This document shows, piece by piece, positions 16,267 to 25,496 of a stretch of 64,000 nucleotides of DNA (the first letter of the stretch is position 1; each line of letters starts with the position of its first letter). Under the pieces are notes generated by a model. The model did no database searches and was not told the DNA's origin. It saw only the letters and a list, made by a program, of their open reading frames with translations. The stretch comes from Labilibaculum euxinicum (GTDB lineage: Bacteria > Bacteroidota > Bacteroidia > Bacteroidales > Marinifilaceae), in NCBI RefSeq assembly GCF_009795715.1, contig NZ_WTCR01000009.1, positions 1-64,000 of the forward strand, in the 5' to 3' direction. The position numbers and the translations under genes are program-made.

Positions 16267-16322
16267 ACCCCAAACCCCTAAAGGGGCTTCAATAAAAAGT
16301 CTGCTTTAGGGGATTTAGGGGT
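16267..16322. repeat. Bacteroidota intergenic palindromic repeat (CCCCTAAA type)
   Basis: The left arm at 16267-16283 and the right arm at 16304-16322 are an imperfect inverted repeat built on CCCCTAAAG and CTTTAGGGG. I recall very similar elements between genes in many Bacteroidota genomes. It lies between the exporter and its adaptor and could modulate read-through, but it lacks a terminator T run. Confidence 0.8.
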
Positions 16323-16363
16323 AAATCAGCGAGGGATATCAAAAATTTAATAGGCGTAAAAGC

Positions 16364-17662
16364 ATGAATAAGGATACAAACATAGAATTACGGTCAGATG
16401 AAGTTAAGGAGATTTTGCAGCGAATGCCCAATTGGATCATTCGAAGCGGGACAACTCTTTTCTTTGTGGTTATTTTTGCTCTGCTGATTGGCAGTTGGTT
16501 CTTTCGTTATCCGGATATTATTCATTCCAAATTGGTTCTTACTACCTTAAATCCGCCTGCCGAATTGGTTGCCCGATCATCCGGACAGATTCAAAATCTG
16601 TATGTTGAAGATAATCAGGAAGTGAAAAAGGGAGAGCTTTTGGCCATTATCGAAAATCCTGCGGTTAATGATGATGTGTTCGTTTTAAAAACAAAAATGA
16701 ACGAGTTTCATGAACATCTTACAGGTGTGGATGGCATTAAATCCAATTTGTTGGAAGGTAATTTTCGTTTGGGGGAAATTCAATCGTATTACAATGGGTT
16801 TTTAAAATCATATGCTGATTATCAGCGTTTTTTTGATTTGGATTATTACGATCGAAAAATAGAATCTTACAAGGATAAAATCAGTAAATACAATTTATAT
16901 TACGAGCGGCAGTACCAGCAAAAAGTGATTTCTGAAAGTGAATTAGCGATATCAAAAAAGCAATTTCTTCGCGATTCATCTTTGTTTGACCGGGGTGTAA
17001 TTTCGCAGTCCGATTTCCAAAATGCACGTAAAAAATATCTGGAACAGAGCTATGCTTTTCAGGGCACGCGTTCTTCACTTGCTTCTACTCAGATTAGTAT
17101 TTCTGAAGTGGATCAGCAAATTATCGATTTAGAGTTAAATAAAGAAAGAGAGCGAAAGGAATTACAGAATCTGCTTATTCAATCATTCGATAACCTAAAG
17201 GCTCAAATAAACATTTGGGAACAAAAGTATGTCCTCATAACGCCTATTGATGGAAAGGTTAGTTTCAATCGGTTTTACAGCTCCAATCAAAATGTTAAGA
17301 CTGGTGAAAGGGTTTTCACTGTTTTGCCTTCAGATTCCACTAAAATTATTGCCAGAGTTGAATTAGGAGTGCAGGGAGCGGGCAAGGTTAAAATAGGACA
17401 ACGGGTGAATATAAAACTTGATAATTATCCTTATCTTGAATACGGGATGTTGGAAGGTACTATTCGGTCCATATCAAAAGTTCCGGAGGATCAGAAATAC
17501 AGCCTGGATGTGGATTTTCCTAAAGGCTTGGTTACCAATTATGGAATTGAGTTGGATTTTGCACAGCAGATTGAAGGTCAGGCTGAAATAATTACAGAAG
17601 ATCTTCGCCTGTTACAACGTATTTTTAATCCGATTCGATCATTAATTAAAGACCGTTTGTAA
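16364..17662 (+). CDS. HlyD-family secretion adaptor
   Basis: Membrane fusion proteins link an inner-membrane exporter to an outer-membrane channel. A short cytoplasmic N-terminus precedes one membrane helix (residues 31-48, TLFFVVIFALLIGSWFF). The split biotinyl-lipoyl domain then appears as SGQIQNLYVEDNQEVKKGELLAIIENP. A long coiled-coil hairpin covers about residues 110-290, and the second lipoyl half is LITPIDGKVSFNRFYSSNQNVKTGE. The beta-barrel domain closes the protein. It directly follows the C39 exporter and is almost certainly its partner. No TolC-like gene is nearby, so the outer-membrane channel must be encoded elsewhere. Confidence 0.93.
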   Translation: MNKDTNIELRSDEVKEILQRMPNWIIRSGTTLFFVVIFALLIGSWFFRYPDIIHSKLVLTTLNPPAELVARSSGQIQNLYVEDNQEVKKGELLAIIENPAVNDDVFVLKTKMNEFHEHLTGVDGIKSNLLEGNFRLGEIQSYYNGFLKSYADYQRFFDLDYYDRKIESYKDKISKYNLYYERQYQQKVISESELAISKKQFLRDSSLFDRGVISQSDFQNARKKYLEQSYAFQGTRSSLASTQISISEVDQQIIDLELNKERERKELQNLLIQSFDNLKAQINIWEQKYVLITPIDGKVSFNRFYSSNQNVKTGERVFTVLPSDSTKIIARVELGVQGAGKVKIGQRVNIKLDNYPYLEYGMLEGTIRSISKVPEDQKYSLDVDFPKGLVTNYGIELDFAQQIEGQAEIITEDLRLLQRIFNPIRSLIKDRL

Positions 17663-17737
17663 CTTCACTAAAGAATATTGATTCGGTACGGATTGGTTTC
17701 TTCCCATGCAATAAATTTTGATACAAAAACAATTGAT

Positions 17738-18685
17738 ATGCAAAAGCTGGCTGTTGGGATAGATATTGGCGGAACAAATACGGTTTTTGGTTTGGTCGAT
17801 AGAAAAGGAAATATTCTTGCTGAGGATTTCATTTTCACAAAGAAATATTTGGTTTTTCAAGCATTTATAGATGAATTATGTGATAGAATTCAGTCTCTTG
17901 CTGAGAAATTGAATTGTGAGTTGGTGGGTATTGGAGTAGGCGCTCCAAATGCAAATTATTTGGATCAATGCATTCAGGATGCCTCGAACCTGCCGTGGAA
18001 AGGGAAGTTTGAACTGGGTAAACTTTTGAGTCAAAAAATTAGAGTTCCTGTTTTTGTTACAAATGATGCTAATGCATCTGCCATGGCAGAGATGTTGTTT
18101 GGAGGTGCTGTTGGTATGAAAAACTTTATGGTTTTAACATTAGGAACAGGATTAGGATCGGGTATCGTTGTTAACGGGGAATTGGTGCATGGCCATTCTG
18201 GTTTAGCCGGTGAGATGGGACATATGATTGTGCGTCCTGAAGGTCGGCATTGTGGTTGCGGAAGATTGGGTTGTCTGGAGACTTATGTATCTGCAACAGG
18301 AATTAAGAGAACTGTGAGTAAATTATTCGCAAAATTTTCTTATTCAAGTGAATTGAGAAATATTCCCTTCAATAGAATGAGTGCCAGAAGATTAGCTTCG
18401 GAAGCTTATTCTGGGGATCAAATTGCAATTGAAGCCTTTGAGTTTACGGGTAAAATTCTTGGAATTGCTTTGGCGAATGTGATTGCTTTGAACAATCCGG
18501 AGGCCATATTTTTGTCTGGAGGATTATCTAAAGCCGGCAATTTAATTTTGAAACCGACACAATACCATATGGAACAGAATTTATTATCTGTTTTTCAAGA
18601 AAAAACGCAGTTAAAGCTGTCTACTGTTGAAGGAAATTCCGGTGTACTGGGATCAGCAGCACTCGTATGGAAAGTTGTTGAATAA
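17738..18685 (+). CDS. ROK-family sugar kinase
   Basis: ROK proteins are glucokinase-like kinases or transcriptional repressors. This one has no DNA-binding N-terminus, so a kinase is likely. The phosphate-binding motif is VGIDIGGTNTVFGLV at the N-terminus and the metal-site Cys cluster is HCGCGRLGCLE. The catalytic Asp probably lies in FVTNDANASAMAEMLFG. I placed the start at the ATG at 17738, because the upstream extension to 17678 adds 20 residues not typical of ROK kinases. Glucose is the likely substrate but is not proven by sequence. It follows the HlyD gene with about 75 bp between them. Confidence 0.9.
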   Translation: MQKLAVGIDIGGTNTVFGLVDRKGNILAEDFIFTKKYLVFQAFIDELCDRIQSLAEKLNCELVGIGVGAPNANYLDQCIQDASNLPWKGKFELGKLLSQKIRVPVFVTNDANASAMAEMLFGGAVGMKNFMVLTLGTGLGSGIVVNGELVHGHSGLAGEMGHMIVRPEGRHCGCGRLGCLETYVSATGIKRTVSKLFAKFSYSSELRNIPFNRMSARRLASEAYSGDQIAIEAFEFTGKILGIALANVIALNNPEAIFLSGGLSKAGNLILKPTQYHMEQNLLSVFQEKTQLKLSTVEGNSGVLGSAALVWKVVE

Positions 18686-18733
18686 TTTGTAGATTTGACC
18701 CAGTTGATCAAATTAATCAGGCCGGGAATATTC

Positions 18734-19723
18734 ATGAGAAGCTTAGCAGTATTTTTTTTTGAAATTGTTTTACTTACTAATTGCGCTCTTGGTCAGAAAT
18801 TGGTGAAACCTTTTCAAACTCATAACCAAAGCCCTTTGGTTCATTTTTTCGGGATTCCAACCAACCCGGGAGGCTCAATTCTTGAGAAAAATTCTTTTTG
18901 TTTCGGTAACTATTTTAGTATTGCTAATAATGCTACAAGTGGTCAAATCAATGAAGAAGCCATATACTTGGATGGAGAGATGTATAGAAATGAACTATTT
19001 CTAAGTTACGGTCTATTTTCTAAACTGGAAGTTGGTATCGTTATTCCGGTAGTTAGGCATTCGAGTGGAGTTATGGATTCTTTTATTAGTAATTGGCACG
19101 ATGCGTTTAACTTACCTGGGAAATCAAGGGACGTTATGCCAGCATACAATTTAAATTACTTTTTCATGGAAGAAGAGGAAATCGTTTTCGAAATGAATGA
19201 AAGTAAACTTAGTTTTGGTGATATTAGTTTTTCTATGGGAACACCCATTATACAAAGTCCAAACCACGATCTCTCTTTTCGCACTTTCGTGAAGATACCA
19301 ACCGGAAATAAAACAAATTTAGTGGGTAGTGGAACTAGTGATTTTGGATTCCAAATAACAGGAATGCTTAATTCAACCCCCGAAAGGAAACAGTTTTCCT
19401 TTTACTATTCAGGAGGTTATTTAAGGATTGGCAAAGGAGCATTACTGGAAAACAAAGTAACCCGCAATGTTGGTTTTGGAAGTTTTGGTCTCGCCTTTAA
19501 TGCGAATAATAATTGGTATTTAAAGTCTCAACTCGATTTTCATACAAGTTTGTATGAAAAATCATATACTAAACAATTGGGAAAAGCATCTGCACAATTA
19601 GTTCTCGGACTGGATTATTTTGTTGCAAAAGATGTAGCTGTTTCGCTTGCCTTTGTTGAGGATATCATTGTTAATACAGCACCTGATTTTGTTCTTCAGA
19701 TGGGAGTATCATATCAGTTTTAA
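18734..19723 (+). CDS. DUF3187 family outer-membrane-like protein
   Basis: A signal peptide (FFFEIVLLTNCALGQ) is followed by a protein of repeated amphipathic strands, consistent with an outer-membrane barrel. It resembles DUF3187 through ELFLSYGLFSKLEVGIVIPVVRHSSG and NWHDAFNLPG. The family is of unknown function. The ATG at 18734 is preferred to TTG at 18695, because it puts the signal peptide at the N-terminus. It may be co-transcribed with the ROK kinase 48 bp upstream. Confidence 0.75.
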   Translation: MRSLAVFFFEIVLLTNCALGQKLVKPFQTHNQSPLVHFFGIPTNPGGSILEKNSFCFGNYFSIANNATSGQINEEAIYLDGEMYRNELFLSYGLFSKLEVGIVIPVVRHSSGVMDSFISNWHDAFNLPGKSRDVMPAYNLNYFFMEEEEIVFEMNESKLSFGDISFSMGTPIIQSPNHDLSFRTFVKIPTGNKTNLVGSGTSDFGFQITGMLNSTPERKQFSFYYSGGYLRIGKGALLENKVTRNVGFGSFGLAFNANNNWYLKSQLDFHTSLYEKSYTKQLGKASAQLVLGLDYFVAKDVAVSLAFVEDIIVNTAPDFVLQMGVSYQF

Positions 19724-19743
19724 TATTTATAAAGCAAATATTT

Positions 19744-20112
19744 ATGAGTTTAATTGGCAATATTATTTGGATAATTTTCGGAGGAATATTCATTTTCTTA
19801 GAATATATTATCAGTGGTTTACTAATGTGCTTAACGATTGTTGGAATACCATTTGGGCTGAAAATCATACAGCTATCTATGTTAGGATTGGCTCCATTCG
19901 GGCAAAAGGTGGTGTATAACGAGCATGCCGGGGGATGCTTAAGTATTCTTTTAAATGTAATCTGGATTTTTATCGGAGGATTGTGGATTGCTCTAACTCA
20001 TTTGTTATTTGCGCTGTTATTTGCCATCACAATAATTGGGATTCCATTTGCAGTTCAGCATGTTAAGTTAGCAGGTTTTGCATTAACTCCATTTGGAAAA
20101 AGTATTCGGTAG
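19744..20112 (+). CDS. yccF: YccF family inner-membrane protein
   Basis: This 122-residue membrane protein consists of two similar halves. Each has a pair of membrane helices with the repeated pattern ITIIGIPFAVQHVKLAGFALTPFG or IVGIPFGLKIIQLSMLGLAPFG, the mark of the YccF (DUF307) family. The molecular role is not established. It starts 20 bp after the DUF3187 gene and is followed by a strong terminator at 20149-20172, so it probably closes the transcription unit. Confidence 0.9.
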   Translation: MSLIGNIIWIIFGGIFIFLEYIISGLLMCLTIVGIPFGLKIIQLSMLGLAPFGQKVVYNEHAGGCLSILLNVIWIFIGGLWIALTHLLFALLFAITIIGIPFAVQHVKLAGFALTPFGKSIR

Positions 20113-20148
20113 TGTCTGCTAAATATACAAACGCCTATAAAAAAGAAG

Positions 20149-20176
20149 AATCCTGACCGAGAGGTCAGGATTTTCA
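20149..20176 (+). terminator. Intrinsic terminator after yccF
   Basis: Arms 20149-20158 (AATCCTGACC) and 20163-20172 (GGTCAGGATT) pair perfectly around a 4-base loop, followed by TT. Confidence 0.85.
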
Positions 20177-20380
20177 CAAAATACTTAAACAACAAACACT
20201 AACATAAACGTTCCTTAACGCGTATGTCAACAAAAGTGAAAAAAATAATCGGGATAAAAAAGTATTTAGTAAGCTTATAAGACTCAAATTATCAAATATT
20301 TCCATCGAAATCGTTTGTGTGCCCCTTATTTATTTTTGATATAAATACCGAACGGTCTTTTTCTCACGCAAAAATCGAAT

Positions 20381-20396
20381 TGCTCCACGTGGAACA
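20381..20396. promoter_or_regulatory. parS-like ParB binding site
   Basis: The 16-mer TGCTCCACGTGGAACA differs at one position from TGTTCCACGTGGAACA, a form of the bacterial parS consensus TGTTNCACGTGNAACA. A second site is at 33752-33767. No parA/parB genes are in the window. A chance palindrome or another regulator's site is the alternative. Confidence 0.55.
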
Positions 20397-20483
20397 TCTA
20401 TGAATTCATTTTCAGACACTTTAGGAAAATGAAAAATAAAATTATCATATATTTGCCAATTCTAATACACTAATTTACTTGAT

Positions 20484-21977
20484 TTGAATCCTCTTAAAAA
20501 GCTTGCCGGAGAAACAGTCATTTATGGAGTAAGTTCCATCTTGGGCCGATTGCTTAATTGGTTACTGGTGCCACTGTATACCAGTTTATTTATTCCCGAA
20601 GACTATGGGATTGTTACGAATCTAATGTCGTATGTTGCTATATTACTGGTTGTTTTAACCTATGGCATGGAAACAGGATATTTTCGGTTCGCAAGTCAAG
20701 AGAAGGAGGGCGATAGCACCTTTTCAACGTGTTTTATTTCTTTAATTACAACAAGTATTTTGTTCTTGATTATTATTGCATGTTTTTTAAATCCGCTCGC
20801 TGTTTTTTTCGAAATTCCTACAAACAAGAGCTTTATTATACTGCTTGCACTTACATTGGGACTTGATGCTATAACAGCTTTGCCATTTGCAAAATTACGC
20901 AAGGAGAACCGAGCGGTTCGTTATGCAGGACTAAAGCTGATCAACATTGGAGTTAATTTGGGAATAAACCTCTTTTTTTTACTCTTGTGTCCATGGATTT
21001 ATAATAACTATCCTCAAATTCCAATCACTATAATATGGAATCCTGAATTTGGAATCGGTTATATTTTTCTGGCTATATTTGTTTCCAGCTTCATAAATTT
21101 ACTGTTACTGCTTCCAGATATATTAAGGGTTCGATTAAAGTTGGATCGAAAATTACTCATTAAAATTCTGATCTATTCTTCACCGATCTTAGTGGTAAGC
21201 ATATGTGGAACACTCAATATCAATTTAGATAAAATGATAATGCCGGAGTTGATTCCTGAATCACAAAATCCTTTCTATCAAACAGGAATTTACGGAGCAA
21301 ATTACAAGCTTGCAGTAATCATGACTCTATTTATACAGGCTTTTCGATATTCTTTCGAGCCATTTTTCTTTTCTCAGGCAAAAGAGAAGAACTCAAAGCA
21401 GGTGTATGCCGATGTGTTAAAATACTTCGTAATACTTGGTCTTATTATTTTTCTTGGGGTGATGTTCTATCTTGATATTGTAAAGATCTTAATTGATTCC
21501 CGTTATCATGAAGGACTGGGAATTGTACCGTACGTACTTCTGGCAAATTTATTTTTTGGAATATTTTTCTCTTTATCTTTGTGGTACAAGCTAACCGATA
21601 ATACTCGGTTTGGTGCCTATATAGCTATTGTCGGGGTTATAATTACTGTAGTTTTGAATATTTTGCTTGTTCCAATATTCGGGTATATGGGGGCAGCATA
21701 TTCAGTTCTTGCCTGCTTTTTTGTAATAACTGTAATATCCTATATCGCAGGTCAAAAATACTATCCTGTACCATACGATTTAAAGGGAATACTTTTTTAT
21801 CTGCTGCTTGCAACAACCATTTTTGCAATCAGCACTTATTTTAACCCAGAAAATCAATGGCTGAAAATGGCTGAAAAAACTCCATTGTTATTGCTTTTTA
21901 TGATTGTATTTATTCAAAAAGAGCGATTGTGGAGTTCTTTAGGAAAGATTGTTGGTATAAACAGGAAAAGGAAGTAA
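20484..21977 (+). CDS. Polysaccharide flippase (Wzx/MATE-like)
   Basis: This protein of about 14 membrane helices belongs to the polysaccharide biosynthesis flippase family, which moves lipid-linked sugars across the inner membrane. The N-terminus LKKLAGETVIYGVSSILGRLLNWLLVPLYTSLF is typical, with Arg and Tyr in the first helix region. The start is TTG at 20484; no ATG gives the conserved N-terminus. It heads a run that continues with dut and a sugar nucleotidyltransferase, an order I recall as conserved in Bacteroidota. The exact glycan carried is not known. Confidence 0.92.
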   Translation: MNPLKKLAGETVIYGVSSILGRLLNWLLVPLYTSLFIPEDYGIVTNLMSYVAILLVVLTYGMETGYFRFASQEKEGDSTFSTCFISLITTSILFLIIIACFLNPLAVFFEIPTNKSFIILLALTLGLDAITALPFAKLRKENRAVRYAGLKLINIGVNLGINLFFLLLCPWIYNNYPQIPITIIWNPEFGIGYIFLAIFVSSFINLLLLLPDILRVRLKLDRKLLIKILIYSSPILVVSICGTLNINLDKMIMPELIPESQNPFYQTGIYGANYKLAVIMTLFIQAFRYSFEPFFFSQAKEKNSKQVYADVLKYFVILGLIIFLGVMFYLDIVKILIDSRYHEGLGIVPYVLLANLFFGIFFSLSLWYKLTDNTRFGAYIAIVGVIITVVLNILLVPIFGYMGAAYSVLACFFVITVISYIAGQKYYPVPYDLKGILFYLLLATTIFAISTYFNPENQWLKMAEKTPLLLLFMIVFIQKERLWSSLGKIVGINRKRK

Positions 21978-22168
21978 TCAGGATCTATTATCAACCTTTC
22001 ATAAGAGTTTTGAAAAATGTATCTTAGCCACTCGAAAAAAAAATGAAATATTCTTCAAGCAATTGTCATTTATATGGAACGCTCATGACAAGGAATTTTG
22101 ACACACAGGAGGATGATTATTCCAGCATGCTAAGTTCCATCTGACCATAAAATAAAAAATATAAACAG

Positions 22169-22603
22169 ATGAAAGTAAAAATAGTTAACAAATCGAAGCA
22201 CGACTTACCTAAATATAGTACGGAATTATCTGCAGGTATGGATCTTAGAGCAAATCTGGACGAACCGGTATTATTAGAATCATTGGAACGTAAATTAATA
22301 AAAACAGGATTGTTTATTGAATTACCTGCCGGATACGAAGCTCAAATTCGACCTCGTTCAGGTATGGCTCTAAAAGAAGGGATTACTGTATTAAATACAC
22401 CAGGAACTATTGATGCTGATTACCGTGGTGAAATAGGAGTAATTCTTGCAAATCTTTCAAATCGTGTGGTGGAGATCAAAGATGGAGATAGAATTTGTCA
22501 GATGGTTGTTGCTGCTCATGAAACGGTAAGGTGGGAACCGGTTGAGGATTTGGAGACATCAGAAAGAGGTGCCGGAGGATTCGGACATACAGGAAAATCC
22601 TAA
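22169..22603 (+). CDS. dut: Deoxyuridine 5'-triphosphate nucleotidohydrolase
   Basis: Trimeric dUTPase hydrolyses dUTP to dUMP and keeps uracil out of DNA. All five motifs are visible: [38 protein letters not shown] and the C-terminal arm [10 protein letters not shown]. Length is 144 aa, normal for the family. It lies about 190 bp after the flippase and before the nucleotidyltransferase. Confidence 0.98.
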   Translation: MKVKIVNKSKHDLPKYSTELSAGMDLRANLDEPVLLESLERKLIKTGLFIELPAGYEAQIRPRSGMALKEGITVLNTPGTIDADYRGEIGVILANLSNRVVEIKDGDRICQMVVAAHETVRWEPVEDLETSERGAGGFGHTGKS

Positions 22604-22624
22604 TGCGTTAAAAATTATTAATTT

Positions 22625-22667
22625 GGATCAAAACAAATTGTAAAAGGGTACATTTGATCCGTTTTTT
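22625..22667 (+). terminator. Possible terminator after dut
   Basis: Arms 22625-22632 (GGATCAAA) and 22653-22660 (TTTGATCC) enclose a 20-base loop and are followed by a T run. The long loop makes this moderate. Confidence 0.5.
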
Positions 22668-22706
22668 AGTTATTTTACAATTCACTACTACTAGATATTT
22701 TAACAG

Positions 22707-23711
22707 ATGAAAATAATTGTTCCAATGGCAGGAATGGGGAAACGCATGCGTCCTCATACTTTAACGGTTCCAAAACCTTTAATTCCAATTGCAGGCAAGC
22801 CTATTGTTCAGCGCCTTGTCGAGGAAATTGCAAAAGTTTCCGACGAAGCAATTGATGAAATAGCATTCATTATTGGTGATTTTGGCAAGGAAGTCGAAGA
22901 AAGATTATGCGGTATTGCTAAAAATATTGGCGCTAAAGCAAGTATCTACTATCAGGAAGAAGCATTGGGTACTGCTCATGCCATTTATTGCGCGGCACCT
23001 TCATTATCCGACAAGGTTGTAGTTGCTTTCGCAGATACTTTGTTTAAAGCAGATTTTGTTTTGGATGCTGAGGCAGACAGTGTGATATGGGTACAAAAAG
23101 TTGAGGATCCATCTGCTTTTGGGGTTGTTAAAATTGATGATGAGAACAACATTACGGATTTTATAGAGAAGCCAAAGAATTTTGTATCTGATTTAGCAAT
23201 CATTGGAATTTACTATTTTAAAGATGGTGATAATCTGCGGGATGAATTGGAATATCTGATGAAAAATAAGGTGCTGGTAAATGGTGAATACCAGCTTACA
23301 AATGCACTGGAAAACATGAAGAACAAAGGACTTTCTTTTAAGCCAGGACAAGTTATAGAATGGATGGATTGTGGAAATAAGGATGCAACCGTTCATACAA
23401 ATCAAAGAATATTGGAATACCACAAGAATGATGATTTAGTTTGCCCTTCGTCTTCAGCTGAAAATTCCATTATTATTCCTCCATGTTACATTGGAGAAAA
23501 TGTAAAAATTAAGAATTCGGTAATTGGACCTCATGTTTCGGTAGGTGCAAATACGACAGTAAGTAATACTTTGGTTCGCAACTCAATCATTCAGCGTAAC
23601 TCAAATCTTGAAAACTTAAACCTTGAAAATTCTATGATAGGTAATTATGTTGATGTTCAGGGTGAAGTTTCGGAGTGGAATGTTGGAGATTTTGCGACCT
23701 TCTCAAAATAA
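22707..23711 (+). CDS. Sugar-phosphate nucleotidyltransferase with left-handed beta-helix tail
   Basis: The N-terminal domain has the signature MAGMGKRMRPHTLTVPKPLIPIAGKP that binds the nucleotide in RmlA/GlmU-type enzymes. The aspartate in AFADTLF and the DFIEKPKNF stretch fit the active site. Residues 245-334 contain hexapeptide-like repeats (IIPPCYIGENVKIKNSVIGPHVSVG) forming a left-handed beta helix. It makes an activated sugar nucleotide, but base and sugar cannot be read from sequence. It begins about 100 bp after dut. Confidence 0.92.
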   Translation: MKIIVPMAGMGKRMRPHTLTVPKPLIPIAGKPIVQRLVEEIAKVSDEAIDEIAFIIGDFGKEVEERLCGIAKNIGAKASIYYQEEALGTAHAIYCAAPSLSDKVVVAFADTLFKADFVLDAEADSVIWVQKVEDPSAFGVVKIDDENNITDFIEKPKNFVSDLAIIGIYYFKDGDNLRDELEYLMKNKVLVNGEYQLTNALENMKNKGLSFKPGQVIEWMDCGNKDATVHTNQRILEYHKNDDLVCPSSSAENSIIIPPCYIGENVKIKNSVIGPHVSVGANTTVSNTLVRNSIIQRNSNLENLNLENSMIGNYVDVQGEVSEWNVGDFATFSK

Positions 23712-23717
23712 AGATAG

Positions 23718-25496
23718 ATGAAGGTGGGATGTAAATTTTGGATGGCAGTTCTTATCGGTTGTTTGGTGTCAGGCTCTGTTTTAGCAGGGGAAATTGTGCC
23801 AATGCCTAAAAAAGAGATAGTACAGAAAGAAGTAAAGTTGACAGAGGCGCAAAAATTAGAGTTCGATTTTGCTTTTGCGGAGGCAACGAAGGCTATTTTG
23901 CTGCAGGAGTTGGATAAAGGACTTTCTTTGTATGCAGCTTGCCTTAAAATTGATCCGTCGAGTGCTGTTGTTCGTTACGAATTGGCGAATATTTATATGA
24001 GTCAGGAAGATTTGGGGAGTGCACTGGAGCTTTCCAGAGCTGCTGTTTCATTGCAGCCATTAAATATTTGGTATCAAATTCAGCTTGCAAATATTTACCA
24101 AAAAAAGGGGATGATGGATCAAGCTTGTGCTGTGTATGATGACTTGGTAAAATTACATCCGGAACGAAACGACTTTTATTATTTACAAGCCGCGATATTT
24201 GCTTCAGTAGAAAAATTTGATGAAGCCATAGAAGTCTATAATCGTTTGGAGAAAAAGGAGGGAATCCAGGAAGGGATCTCGTTGGAAAAAGAACGCTTGT
24301 ATCTTGCTGCAGGTAACAGAAAAATGGCCTATTCCGAAATTCAGAAGCTGATAAAAAAGAATCCTTACCGGGCTGATTTCTATGGAATGTTAGCCGATTT
24401 GTATATGGAGGACAAAGATGAAGATAAAGCTTTTGAGCAGTATGAAAAGATATTGAAAATTGATCCGGAAAACGGTTTGGTTCATTTTTATTTAGCGGAT
24501 TTTTATCGAAGAAAAGGCGAAATTGAAAAAAGTAATGCTTCACTTACAAAGGCTTTCAGAAATCCAGAAATTGAATCGGATCAGAAAATTCAATTTTTAA
24601 TTTCCATTTTGATGAATGGAAATAAAGAAGGCATGTCTGATGAATATTTGAAAGAATTATTGGACATATTGGTTGAAGTTCATCCGGGACAAGTAAGAGT
24701 ACATGCACTTTATGCTGATTTTCTTAGAAAAAGAAAAGATAATGAAGGCGCACGATATCACTTAAGGAAAGTGCTTGAAGAGGAAAAAACAAATTATGTA
24801 GTTTGGGAAGAATTGCTTTTAATAGACAATGAAATGTTGGATTTTGAAAGTATGTTTAATGAAAGCTCTGAAGCATTAAAATATTTTCCGACCCAACCTC
24901 TTTTATATATCTTTAAAGGCGTTGCTGCAGCTCAAAAACAAGAGTACAAAACCGCAGTTGAAACATTGGAGGAGGGTTTTTCTTATATTGGTGAAAATGT
25001 AAAGTTACGGGTTCAGTTTAAGACTTACTTAGGTGATGCTTACTATCAAATGGGCGATGCACAAAAAGCATTTAAAGCGTATGATGAGGTATTGTTGTTT
25101 GAGCCGGAAAATGTAATTGTGTTAAATAATTACAGCTATTATTTATCAGTTAAAGGGCAAGAACTTGAAAAAGCTAAAAAAATGAGTTCTCTTTGCATCA
25201 AACTCGAGGCAGAAAACTCTACTTATCTGGATACTCATGGATGGGTTTTATATCGAATGGGAGAATTTAAGGATGCTAAAAGTGTTTTGGAAAAAGCTTT
25301 GAAATTCGGGGGGGGAGAATCTGCTGTAATTGTGGAGCATTATGGTGATATTCTTTTTCGTTTAGGGGAGAATGAAAAGGCTCTTGAAGAGTGGAAAAAA
25401 GCAATTGAAATAGGTGAAGGTTCAGTGTATTTGGCCGAAAAAATAAAGACAGGGAGCATTCCTGAAGAAGAAGAGAAGCAAGAAAATGGGCAATAA
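23718..25496 (+). CDS. Secreted TPR-repeat protein
   Basis: A signal peptide ends near SVLAGE. About twelve tetratricopeptide repeats then cover almost all of the 592 residues, for example AVVRYELANIYMSQEDLGSALELSRAAVSLQP and AFEQYEKILKIDPENGLVHFYLADFYRRKG. TPR superhelices act as protein-binding scaffolds. The gene starts 6 bp after the nucleotidyltransferase and overlaps the next gene by 11 bp, so it is part of the envelope operon. In the family, such proteins are predicted periplasmic assembly factors; the client is unknown. Confidence 0.9.
   Translation: MKVGCKFWMAVLIGCLVSGSVLAGEIVPMPKKEIVQKEVKLTEAQKLEFDFAFAEATKAILLQELDKGLSLYAACLKIDPSSAVVRYELANIYMSQEDLGSALELSRAAVSLQPLNIWYQIQLANIYQKKGMMDQACAVYDDLVKLHPERNDFYYLQAAIFASVEKFDEAIEVYNRLEKKEGIQEGISLEKERLYLAAGNRKMAYSEIQKLIKKNPYRADFYGMLADLYMEDKDEDKAFEQYEKILKIDPENGLVHFYLADFYRRKGEIEKSNASLTKAFRNPEIESDQKIQFLISILMNGNKEGMSDEYLKELLDILVEVHPGQVRVHALYADFLRKRKDNEGARYHLRKVLEEEKTNYVVWEELLLIDNEMLDFESMFNESSEALKYFPTQPLLYIFKGVAAAQKQEYKTAVETLEEGFSYIGENVKLRVQFKTYLGDAYYQMGDAQKAFKAYDEVLLFEPENVIVLNNYSYYLSVKGQELEKAKKMSSLCIKLEAENSTYLDTHGWVLYRMGEFKDAKSVLEKALKFGGGESAVIVEHYGDILFRLGENEKALEEWKKAIEIGEGSVYLAEKIKTGSIPEEEEKQENGQ

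Larger units (their letters stand above)
20113..20483. other. Intergenic region with terminator and parS-like site, no gene seen
   Basis: These 371 bases contain the YccF terminator and the palindrome at 20381-20396. Otherwise they are A/T-rich and carry no ORF with coding character. Confidence 0.6.

Noticed and set aside
20113-20483. Replication origin in the gap around the parS-like site
   Set aside because: No cluster of DnaA boxes (TTATCCACA type) and no dnaA gene are visible, so only origin proximity is proposed.
23944-24543. 199-codon minus-strand ORF inside the TPR gene
   Set aside because: It is entirely antisense to the TPR repeats, and its composition shows no domain or signal. 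The plus-strand gene has clear TPR periodicity.
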